NCBI GenBank assembly: GCA_017440585.1
Contig: JAFSGW010000043.1
Span: 1 to 45,076 of the forward strand
DNA from: Clostridia bacterium
GTDB lineage: Bacteria > Bacillota > Clostridia > UMGS1883
Length of the DNA stretch: 45,076 nucleotides
Direction: 5' to 3'
A model generated the notes under the pieces. It made no database searches. It was not told the origin of the DNA and saw nothing but the letters and a program-made list of their open reading frames with translations. Position 1 is the first letter of the stretch; every line of letters starts with the position of its first letter. Both the position numbers and the translations under genes were made by a program. Below, piece after piece: positions 1 to 7,900 of the stretch.

Positions 1-326
1 GCTATGCATCACATCTTGGTATTGATCCAAAATACTTTAAAGGCGAAAATAACAGCAAAAAGGGAATAGAATTTTATCATAATATTGTAAAACCGTTGTT
101 TTTTAATGAACTTAACGAGGATGTATCACCTTTTTATTTGTATGTAAATGTAACAACCCCTGAAACACTCCGTAAAGTACTTGCAAATCCTGAAAAATAT
201 GCACCGAGCGGTGTTTATATTATGAGAATTCACGGAACATTTGTAAACTTTCTTGATTTATCTCCTGAAATACAGCAGGATATTATTACAAGACTGGATT
301 TGAAATCTACAACAATAGAATGCTAG
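1..326 (+). CDS. C-terminal end of a glycyl-radical enzyme (pyruvate formate-lyase-like), 5' truncated by window edge
   Basis: The reading frame is open from base 3 to the TAG at 324-326, so the TTG at 96 is not a real start; this is the tail of a longer gene. The last ~50 residues follow the pattern of the glycyl-radical domain of PFL-like enzymes: a stretch resembling ETLRKVLANPEKY, then a segment with R-I-H-G-T around the expected radical glycine, then FLDLSPEIQQDIITR, which matches the family's usual C-terminal helix. In known enzymes the glycine is normally followed by an aromatic residue (RVxGY/F); here it is followed by Thr, so this is a divergent member or a different subfamily. Glycyl-radical enzymes are oxygen-sensitive and need a radical-SAM activase, which is not in the window. 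Substrate cannot be told from the tail. Confidence 0.6.
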   Translation, partial: YASHLGIDPKYFKGENNSKKGIEFYHNIVKPLFFNELNEDVSPFYLYVNVTTPETLRKVLANPEKYAPSGVYIMRIHGTFVNFLDLSPEIQQDIITRLDLKSTTIEC

Positions 327-497
327 GCCTTTCTCGGGATAATGGGATACAGTTGTTTCGCACCTTATCTGCTCAACGACCGTAAGCAAAAGCTTACAGT
401 ATCCGTTTCACACCTTTTTGCCTAAAAATAGTTCACAGGACTGTTTTTTAACGGTAAAAACCTCCTTGAGGTTCAAATCCTGTTTAATAATTGATAG
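327..497. other. Non-coding stretch with a short perfect hairpin
   Basis: No supported gene. A perfect 6-bp stem with an AAAA loop lies at 382-397 (GTAAGC/GCTTAC). It is enclosed by a second complementary pair, GGATAC (345-350) and GTATCC (399-404), so a transcript reading through from the upstream gene could fold. Its role is unknown. Confidence 0.35.
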
Positions 498-539
498 AAA
501 AAAGATGAGCAACATCTGTTGATGCTACTCATCTTTTTT
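498..539. terminator. Bidirectional intrinsic terminator after the glycyl-radical enzyme gene
   Basis: Twelve-base perfect inverted arms (498-509 and 528-539) start with A6 and end with T6, around an 18-base loop that can itself pair. It has the U-tract needed on either strand. Confidence 0.7.
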
Positions 540-618
540 GGTGCGAGTGTTCTTATAGGATTTGTACGTAAATGCAGTAATAGTAAGGGGTTTAGGCATT
601 GTATTTTATAAAATAAGT

Positions 619-635
619 GTTTTGCAGAGCAAAAC
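619..635. repeat. Small perfect hairpin GTTTTGC-AGA-GCAAAAC
   Basis: A seven-base perfect stem with a 3-base loop in the non-coding stretch 540-642. No promoter or gene could be assigned to this stretch. Confidence 0.35.
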
Positions 636-642
636 TACAATC

Positions 643-721
643 ATCTTTTCTCTATTCTCTTTTATCTCTTATCTGGAAACGACAATTTTTGTGAAGAGTG
701 AAAAGAGAAGAACGAAAAGAT
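643..721. repeat. Long interrupted inverted repeat downstream of tRNA-Leu
   Basis: The arms 643-663 and 701-721 are complementary over an outer 8 bp and an inner 9 bp, separated by a 4-base internal loop on each side. They enclose about 37 bases. It lies downstream of the tRNA terminator on the minus strand and may be a second termination or processing structure, or remnant ends of a small element. Confidence 0.4.
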
Positions 722-731
722 AAAAGTACAA

Positions 732-770
732 AAAGAAACGACAACTTCCTGTCGAAATTGTCGTTTCTTT
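732..770 (-). terminator. Intrinsic terminator of tRNA-Leu
   Basis: A 13-bp perfect stem (732-744 with 758-770) is followed on the minus strand by a T-rich run. It starts two bases from the 3' CCA end of the tRNA. Confidence 0.75.
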
Positions 771-771
771 C

Positions 772-858
772 TGGTGCGGATGACAGGACTTGAACCTGCA
801 TGAAATTGCTCTCATATGGACCTGAACCATACGCGTCTGCCAATTCCGCCACATCCGC
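772..858 (-). tRNA. tRNA-Leu, anticodon CAG, CCA encoded
   Basis: On the minus strand the sequence folds as a class II tRNA. The acceptor arms GCGGATG and CATCCGC pair over 7 bp, followed by discriminator A and an encoded CCA. The anticodon stem TATGG/CCATA encloses loop TTCAGGT, giving anticodon CAG (reads CUG Leu). A long variable arm and the T-arm GCAGG-TTCAAGT-CCTGT are present. The total of 87 nt fits tRNA-Leu. The first ~20 nt are copied twice more upstream in a tandem repeat. Confidence 0.93.
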
Positions 859-1260
859 AAATAAAATATTAAATTGTAAAAACTGCACATCAGAAAGGAC
901 AGATGGCAGCCGCGTTACGCGTATCCGTTTGCGGTGCCCTGCATCAACGTCCCTTCGGTCGTTGCTTGCAGACCGCGGCACAACTCTGCGCATTCGCTTT
1001 ATCGTCCACAGGACGCGCTCATGCTCGATTCCAATTCCGCCACATCCGCAAATATAGTATTTAGTTGTAAAAACTGCACATCAGAAAGGACAGATGGCAG
1101 CCGCGTTACGCGTATCCGTTTGCGGTGCCCTGCATCAACATCCCTTCGGTCGTTGCTTGCAGACCGCGGCACAACTCTGCACATTCGCTTTATCGTCCGC
1201 AGGACGCGCTCATGCTCGATTCCAATTCCGCCACATCCGCAAATAAAGTATTAAGTTGCA
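840..1260. repeat. 191-bp tandem repeat carrying copies of the tRNA-Leu 5' end
   Basis: The word CCAATTCCGCCACATCCGC (minus-strand 5' end of tRNA-Leu) begins at 840, 1031 and 1222, an exact 191-base period. The two full units, 840-1030 and 1031-1221, differ at only a few positions. The third copy is just the tRNA-derived start plus about 20 bases. Each unit holds a structured core (934-981 and 1125-1172) in which GTGCC/GGCAC, TGCA/TGCA and CAACG/CGTTG pair in nested order. One difference between copies keeps pairing as G-U in one RNA sense. A second small stem, CGTCC/GGACG, lies nearby. The extra copies diverge from the real tRNA inside the D-loop, so they are not functional tRNAs. Confidence 0.85.
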
Positions 1261-1361
1261 TTCATCAACCTTTTGAATTATAACATAAGGTTTTGAAAAA
1301 TGCAACAGTTTTATTTAAAATATTTCACGTCAAATTTAAAGTCTGTATTTCAAGAAAAGTA

Positions 1362-1390
1362 TTGAAATGATGGGAAAAGTGTAATATAAT
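1362..1390 (+). promoter_or_regulatory. Sigma-A promoter of the CotH-family gene
   Basis: -35 TTGAAA (1362-1367), 17-base spacer, -10 TATAAT (1385-1390), followed by a short leader and a GAGGG ribosome site before the ATG at 1423. Confidence 0.75.
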
Positions 1391-1422
1391 ATTCTTGATT
1401 AAATATAAAATGAGGGATTATT

Positions 1423-3654
1423 ATGAAAAAAGTTACATCGGCGATATTGGCTATTTGTATTTTACTTACCGGCGTAATTAGCTACGTTTATGCTGAAGAG
1501 GCAGTGGTAGGTGCACCGTCCTTTTCGGCGGAGGGTGGTATATACAGCGAGGAATTTACACTTACTATTGACGGAGGCGGAAATAAGGTTTACTACACCT
1601 TAGACGGCAGTATGCCCGATGAAAAAGCTCATCTTTACAGCGAGCCTATAACAATTGACCCTGTAAAGGTTTCACCCAGAAGCATTCAGGGAAGAGTGGC
1701 TCAGCAGAGATGGGAAAAGGGTATTGTTGTACGTGCCGTAGCGGTTGACGCTTTCGGAAATATGTCTCCGGTGGTGACAAATACATATTTTATTTCCGAT
1801 ATGGTAGGTAAGCTTAATAAGAACGTTCCCATTGTGGCAATTTCCGGTAACCCTTACGATTTCTGGGATTACGAAGAAGGTATTTATACAAACTACGAAT
1901 ACGAGCATAACATTTTAGGATATGTTGAATATTTTGACAATAACGGTGAGGGCTTTGAAAGAAGCCTTGAGTTGAAGGTTTCGGGTCATGGCTCCAGAAG
2001 TAACCCCAAGAAGAGTATTCGTCTTTACTTTACAAAGGGCGATACAGAGGGCAGAAAGAACCTTGAATATGATATGGTTGAAATTGCCGACAAGAACTTT
2101 TACGATGCAAGCAAGGTTGAGAAGCACGGTAAGATAACCTTCCGTATTTCTGACTGGGCAGAAACAGACCTTCGTGACCCTGTTGCACAGAGGATTACTG
2201 ATTTCATGCGACCCGACACAGCGGCATCTACACCTGCGGCATTATTCATTAACGGTGAGTTCTGGGGTATTTACGAAACACGTGAACAGTACGACAACCG
2301 CTATCTTGACTTCCACTATGAAGATATAGGTAAGGATGACGTTGTTTTCCTTGACCGTGACTGGACAACAGAAAACTATACCTTTACTCTTTCCGACAAC
2401 GGCTACGAGGGCATTGAAAGAATCCTTTACGAGGAAGGCCCCGAAGAGGATGAGGAATACTACCGTGACCAGTATAACTATGTTCAGTATCTGATGCTTA
2501 ATGCAGAGGACGAAGAGGTGTATAAGGAGCTTTGCGGTTATCTTGACATTGATAACTTTATTGACTATCTCTTTGTTTGCTTCTACTGCGACAACATTGA
2601 CTGGCCCGGCAACAACTTCAAGTTCTGGAGAACTACAATGGAAAGAGCTAACGGCGATTCCTATGCGGCAGACGGCAAGTGGAGGTTCATGGTACATGAC
2701 TTTGACCTTGCCTTTGACGGTGTGACAAACAACACCATGGAATATGTGTTGAAGAGTAAGCTTCCCGAAACAGATGCAAGACATCCCGGCTTTGTGGCTG
2801 AAAGGTTTGAAGGGCTCTTTAAGAATGAGAATTTCAGAAACCGCTTTGCACAGCGTGCAGCGGCATACCTTGGCACAGCTGTTTCCGTTGAAAACATGAC
2901 GGCGATTGCAGAAGACCTTATAAAGGACCGTGAGGCAGTTAAGGGCTATGACCTTATGCGCTGGAACAACATGAGCGGTACTTTAAAGAGCAGAACAGAT
3001 AACTGGAGAGAAAGAGTGAGAAGTAAGTTCGTTGGCTTTGCGGAAGGAAGAAACCCTTACTTTGAAAAAATGGTTTCCGATTTCTACAAGAAGTACTATA
3101 AGAGTGAAATCGGCGATGTGACGAGCTTTAAGTTTGAAATTGATACAGACAAGGCAAGCGTTGACATTGATGGTGCAGTTGTAAGAGAAAGCTTTTACGG
3201 CGATAAGGCAAAGAGCTTTACTTCAGATTTGTATACAAACATTCCCGTTACAATTACGGCAGAATGTAAGGAAGGCTACTTTGTTAAGTCAATAACTGTA
3301 AACGGCGAAAAGTTTGAGGGCAGCTTTGTAACCCTTACCCCTGAAAAGAAGGAATATACAGTTTCCTTTGAAATTGCAGAGGGCAAGAGTGAGGGAGAGT
3401 CTGTAGCTGAGATTGCTGTTATGAGAAAGGGTCGCTTTACAAAGATGAATGTTGGAGAAAAGCTTCCTGTAGAGGTTATCGGAAGGAAATCAACAATGGG
3501 CGTTGACAGAGTTTTCGGCTATGATGTAAAGTGCGACAGCAGCATTATTGAAATTGGCGAAAATGGTATTATCACGGCAAAGGAAGCAGGCAAGGCAGAA
3601 ATTACCGTTAATTACCGCAATTTGTCAGAAACATTCCCCGTTGAGGTTAAATAA
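1423..3654 (+). CDS. Secreted CotH-kinase family protein with chitobiase-like and Ig-like domains
   Basis: 743 residues. Residues 1-24 form a signal peptide ending VYAEE. Residues ~32-122 resemble the chitobiase/beta-hexosaminidase C-terminal domain often appended to surface proteins (YYTLDGSMPD motif). Residues ~140-540 carry the CotH fold: HGSRSNPKKS near residue 189, NGEFWGIYETREQ, DNIDWPGNN, and WRFMVHDFDLAFDG near 418, which in CotH kinases holds metal- and nucleotide-binding aspartates. The C-terminus (~665-743) resembles a bacterial Ig-like (BIG2) domain. Family knowledge: CotH of Bacillus is an atypical protein kinase that phosphorylates spore coat proteins; many clostridial homologues are secreted and may modify surface proteins. 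It stands alone behind its own promoter. A sporulation role is not shown by the context. Confidence 0.85.
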   Translation: MKKVTSAILAICILLTGVISYVYAEEAVVGAPSFSAEGGIYSEEFTLTIDGGGNKVYYTLDGSMPDEKAHLYSEPITIDPVKVSPRSIQGRVAQQRWEKGIVVRAVAVDAFGNMSPVVTNTYFISDMVGKLNKNVPIVAISGNPYDFWDYEEGIYTNYEYEHNILGYVEYFDNNGEGFERSLELKVSGHGSRSNPKKSIRLYFTKGDTEGRKNLEYDMVEIADKNFYDASKVEKHGKITFRISDWAETDLRDPVAQRITDFMRPDTAASTPAALFINGEFWGIYETREQYDNRYLDFHYEDIGKDDVVFLDRDWTTENYTFTLSDNGYEGIERILYEEGPEEDEEYYRDQYNYVQYLMLNAEDEEVYKELCGYLDIDNFIDYLFVCFYCDNIDWPGNNFKFWRTTMERANGDSYAADGKWRFMVHDFDLAFDGVTNNTMEYVLKSKLPETDARHPGFVAERFEGLFKNENFRNRFAQRAAAYLGTAVSVENMTAIAEDLIKDREAVKGYDLMRWNNMSGTLKSRTDNWRERVRSKFVGFAEGRNPYFEKMVSDFYKKYYKSEIGDVTSFKFEIDTDKASVDIDGAVVRESFYGDKAKSFTSDLYTNIPVTITAECKEGYFVKSITVNGEKFEGSFVTLTPEKKEYTVSFEIAEGKSEGESVAEIAVMRKGRFTKMNVGEKLPVEVIGRKSTMGVDRVFGYDVKCDSSIIEIGENGIITAKEAGKAEITVNYRNLSETFPVEVK

Positions 3655-3669
3655 TAATTAAGTTTAAAT

Positions 3670-3700
3670 TTGGAGGAAGCGAAAGTTTCCTCCAACAATT
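3670..3700 (+). terminator. Hairpin between cotH-like gene and aminopeptidase gene
   Basis: Arms TTGGAGGAA (3670-3678) and TTCCTCCAA (3687-3695) pair around an 8-base loop, followed by a weak T-run. It probably terminates or attenuates upstream transcription. No clear separate promoter for the next gene was seen, so read-through is possible. Confidence 0.5.
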
Positions 3701-3724
3701 TTATGAAAAAAGAGGTTGATTGGA

Positions 3725-4966
3725 ATGGACAGAACATTTTACATGGGCAACAGAAAGTCTCTTTATGATACCCTTGCCCCGGGAAGCATGGTAGTTATGT
3801 ACTCAGGTCATGCTCCGAGAAAGACGGCAGACGAGCCGTATCCTTTCTTTGCGGACCGCAGCTTTGTGTATATGACGGGTGTTACAAAGGAAAACATTAT
3901 TTTTACTGCCGTTAAAACAGACAGCGGTGTTGAGGAAACAATGTTTATTCTTCCTCCCGATGCACATGCTGAAAGATGGAACGGTGCAAGAATAAAGGCA
4001 CACGAGGCGGAGGAAATTTCCGGTGTTACAAAGTACAGATACGTTAAGGAATTTGGTGCATATCTTAAAGGCTTGGCAACAAGCGGAAAAATTGACACCG
4101 TATGCCTTGACTTTGATAAGTATTTTGAAAACGAAGAGCCCCGTGAGGCATTTGTTTTAGCTAAAATAATTATGAAGGAATACCCTTATCTTAATTTAAA
4201 GAATATACATAAGACAATTGCTAACATCAGAACAATCAAGAAGCCCTGCGAAATTGAAGCAATGAGAGTTGCCGAAAGCATTAACAAGGAAGGCATCATC
4301 AATATGATGAAGGCTTCAAAGCCCGGTATGTATGAATACCAGTACAAGGCTGTATGGGATTACACTCTTATGCAGCACGGGGTTTTAAGCCCTATGTTCC
4401 CGTCTATTATTTCTGCAGGTAAGAACAACTTCTGTATTCATTATTACGATTATCTTGGCAAAGCACAGGATGGGGATATGATACTTAACGACGTAGGCTC
4501 TGTATGGGATTTCTGCGGTACTGACGTTTCACGCGGATGGCCCTGCAACGGTAAGTTTACCGATAAGCAGAAGGTGCTTTATGAATGTGCATATGAAACA
4601 AGTAATTACATGTTCTCCATTTTAAAGCCCGGCTTTAAGATGGCAGAGGTGGATGCTACTGCTAAGGAATATAACGCTAAGCTTTTACGTGAGGTTGGCG
4701 TTTTAGGTAAGGATGAGGACCCCGGCAAGCTTATCTGGCACGGTGGTGCACATCACGTTGGCTTTGATACACATGATGTTGTTGATGTGGCAGGCAAGGC
4801 TATTGAACCCGGTATGGTTTTCTGTGTTGACGTTGGTATTTACTGCGAGGAATGGGGCATTGGCTTCAGGTTGGAGGATAACTGCCTTATTACAGAAAAT
4901 GGCTGTGAAAACCTTTCAAAGGATGTTCCCAGAAGCATTGAAGAAATAGAAAGTATAATGGCATAA
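3725..4966 (+). CDS. M24-family metallopeptidase (Xaa-Pro aminopeptidase-like)
   Basis: 413 residues from the ATG at 3725, chosen over an in-frame TTG at 3716 because AGAGG (3711-3715) is correctly spaced from it. Residues ~5-150 match an AMP_N/creatinase N-terminal domain (FFADRSFVYMTGV; LPPDAHAERWNG). The C-terminal half is the pita-bread fold with dinuclear metal ligands in order: NDVGSVWDFCGTDVSRG (two Asp), WHGGAHHVGFDTHD (His), then Glu in the following segments, ending in FRLEDNCLIT. The family removes N-terminal residues preceding proline in the cytoplasm. No signal peptide is present. It lies convergent to the arabinofuranosidase gene and shares its terminator. Confidence 0.85.
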   Translation: MDRTFYMGNRKSLYDTLAPGSMVVMYSGHAPRKTADEPYPFFADRSFVYMTGVTKENIIFTAVKTDSGVEETMFILPPDAHAERWNGARIKAHEAEEISGVTKYRYVKEFGAYLKGLATSGKIDTVCLDFDKYFENEEPREAFVLAKIIMKEYPYLNLKNIHKTIANIRTIKKPCEIEAMRVAESINKEGIINMMKASKPGMYEYQYKAVWDYTLMQHGVLSPMFPSIISAGKNNFCIHYYDYLGKAQDGDMILNDVGSVWDFCGTDVSRGWPCNGKFTDKQKVLYECAYETSNYMFSILKPGFKMAEVDATAKEYNAKLLREVGVLGKDEDPGKLIWHGGAHHVGFDTHDVVDVAGKAIEPGMVFCVDVGIYCEEWGIGFRLEDNCLITENGCENLSKDVPRSIEEIESIMA

Positions 4967-4999
4967 AAATAAGGACTGCACCCGCAGTCCTTATTTTTA
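4965..4999. terminator. Bidirectional terminator shared by convergent genes, overlapping a stop codon
   Basis: A 14-bp perfect stem (4966-4979 with 4984-4997) with a 4-base loop has A-rich and T-rich flanks on both sides. The aminopeptidase stop codon ends at its left foot and the minus-strand GH51 stop (4997-4999) lies in its right foot. Confidence 0.85.
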
Positions 5000-7900
5000 T
5001 CTTATAATGATATAATCTGTGATGTAGTTTGAGTTATCAAGCATAAAGGCTTTTACGGAAGCCTCCTCAGAAAAGCAGGAAAGAGGGATTGAGCATTCCC
5101 GTTCATCTTCTGTAAGGTGTTTTGTTTTAACGATTGTCATTGAGCCTTCACTGTCATAGGCGGCAACAACTGCCAGTATATCGCTTTTGTTTTCACCACG
5201 GGAGAAGGCTACGCTAAAATTTACGCTTTCACCACTTACGGTAATTGCAGGCTCGACTATAACAGAAGGGGCGGTTTCCTCGATTGTAACCTCTGCATAG
5301 GCATAAATAGAAGAGTTTTCAATTTTGCCTTCAACTGTTACCGTGCCTGAAGAATGGGTAAATTCGGGAGGGATAGAATCCCATGTAACGCTCTTTACAG
5401 CCTTTGAACCGTCAAGATGTGTAACTTCAACCTCCTCGGGTAAAAGGAGCTCGTTGCCCTTTGTGAGGCTTATTTTAACCTTTTCACTACTAACTACTGC
5501 ATCTTCCTTTGTGTGAATACGGAAAACGGTGAAGGAATTGGCAGGAAGGTTATAGGTGAAGCTGTCTGAAACATCTGTGGTGAAGGTTACGGGAGCAATG
5601 TTTTTGGGGCTCTCGGTACTGTTTACAGCCCAGATATCATTTGTACTAAGCTCTGTTACGTGAGCAATAGGTGCTATATGGTTTGCATTAATGTTAAACA
5701 GGGTTTCCATAGCATCAGTTGATGTATTAACAGCCTTTATGATAATGTCGCCCGTTTCTTCGTGGAAGGAGGAGGTTGAATACACATTCTGCCTGAAGGA
5801 GGCAAAGTTTACAACCTCGCCGTCAAGGTAGCAGGTGAGCTTATGAGGCTCAACTGTTATTTTAATTTCATACTCACGGTTTTCCTCGATATAGGTTGTG
5901 GTGTTCTGCACTGAATATTCATAGGTGTTGCCGTTTTCGGTACGCTGGATGGCAGAATATGCATTGCCCCAACCGCCTATGTTGCAGGTAAAGTAGTTGT
6001 TTTCGTCCTCCCACATAACGGGGATAAGGAAGCCTTCTGTACCTGAATGCTTTTTTGCCTTCAGGGTAAAGGTATAGTTTTCCATATCCGTTGTACCGAA
6101 AAGCAGTGCAGGAGCCTGAGCACGGTTGTCCTCCTGAGTATAGCCGTTTTCATCCTTACGCCAACTTCCGGAACCGGTGGAGGTGGGGTCACCAAGGTCG
6201 ATTGTTTCGCCCGTCTTGTTGTTGGTTATTTTCATATCATAGAAGGAGGCAGAGGTTGTCCAGGTGCTTATGCCTGCCTTACCGTGGGGAACAAATGCAT
6301 TGTTGAAGTTTTCGGTTTTATTTTCAACGGTGTATGAGCCCGTGTTATTTGCATACATACTCTGCACATAATAATCGGGTGCACCGAACGCAACGGAATT
6401 GTTGAAGCCTATAAGGTCGGGATACCACTGTGTGTAGCCTTCACGTGCAAAGAGGGGAGCATAGGAGGCAAGTGCCACAACATCCGCATTCTTTTCAAGA
6501 CTTGTCATAAAAGCTGCTATTGACAATGCAGAATTCATGTTGCTTTCCCATTTTGACTGACTGCGACGTGATGCATATTCCCCGGGGAATGCCTTGTAGC
6601 CATCTCTTGAGTAGCCGTCATAACGGTCAAGGTTTGTATAGAACCAGTCAGGTGTGCGGTAATAGTGCTCATCCACCGCATAGGCAAAGTTTTCCTCGCC
6701 ATTGTCAAGGTGTGATTTAAGGAAATTCCAGGCTCTGTCAAAGCGGTCACCGGAAGCATCGGGGCCCGAGGTTGCAATTAATTTAATATCGGGGTAAACC
6801 TTGTGGATTTCCTTTTCAAAGGCTTCGTAACGCTCAAAGAAATTAACACGGTCTGTTTCCCATTGCTCGTTACCGATGCCGATATATTCAAGGTTAAAGG
6901 GCTCAGGATGACCCATGGAGGCACGAAGTGCACCCCATGTGGTGTCTGTATCACCGTTTGCAAACTCGATTAAATCAAGAGCATCCTTGATATAGATGGA
7001 GTATAAATCCTCCATGGATGATACATCACCCGTCTGGAACTGACAGCCGATACCAACGTTTACAACGGGAAGAGCGAATGCACCTATATCCTCACAGAGG
7101 AGGAAGTATTCATAAAAGCCTAAACCATAGGACTGACAGTAAGCGTAGCGACCGTCACCGCCTGTGTGAAGCTGCCAGCGGTTCCAGTTTTCACGTCTTT
7201 CTTCAACGGGACCGACGGTGTCCTTCCAGGAGTAGCGGTTTGAAAGGTTATAGCCTTCTATGATGCAACCGCCGGGGAAACGTAAAAAGCCCGGGTGCAA
7301 ATCCTTAAGCATCTGAACAAGGTCGGCACGGAGACCGTTTTTGCGGTTCATCCATGTGTTCTGCGGGAAGAGGGAAACCATGTCAAAGTCAATGCTTCCT
7401 TCCATGCTGTTAAGAATTGTAATTTTAACAGTAGCATTTGTTGCAGAGGCTACTGCAGTTATTTCCTTTTCATATTTCGTCCATTCAGAAGATAGATTAC
7501 TGATAAAAGTTCTGCCTATAATGCGGTCACCTTCCAGAAGTGTGACCATTATCTGTCCCGTATAGTTGCCGTTTGTGCGAATAAAGGCGGAAAAATCGAA
7601 CTTTTCACCGCTTTTTACATTAAAGCCTTCATAGCAGGCGTTTGAAAAATTGGTTAACCTTTCGGGATTTATAAAACGAAGGAATGTGGTGTTGTTTTCA
7701 TTCAAGGGGTTTTCCTTTGAAAAGGTGGGAGAGGAAGAAAATGACCAGGCGTGGTCGGGGATGGGCTTTGGGTTAGCATCCCACTGTGCGTTCACGGCTT
7801 CAAAGGAGCGGTTCTGCACACATTCTGCATACAAGCCACCGTCTGCGGCATAGTTAATGTCTTCAAAGAAAAGACCAATCATATCGGGATTGATGTCAAC

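Noticed and set aside
470-480. GGTTCAAATCC, a T-arm-like box suggesting another tRNA or a tRNA remnant
   Set aside because: The flanking bases do not form a T-stem, and no acceptor, D or anticodon arm could be built around it.
1031-1241. Second and third tRNA-Leu genes
   Set aside because: Only the first ~20 nt match the tRNA. The anticodon arm, variable arm and T-arm are missing.
652-1254. Several overlapping ORFs of 60-113 residues on both strands
   Set aside because: They lie over the tRNA-Leu gene and the 191-bp tandem repeat. Their repeated protein segments simply translate the repeat, and none has a ribosome site.
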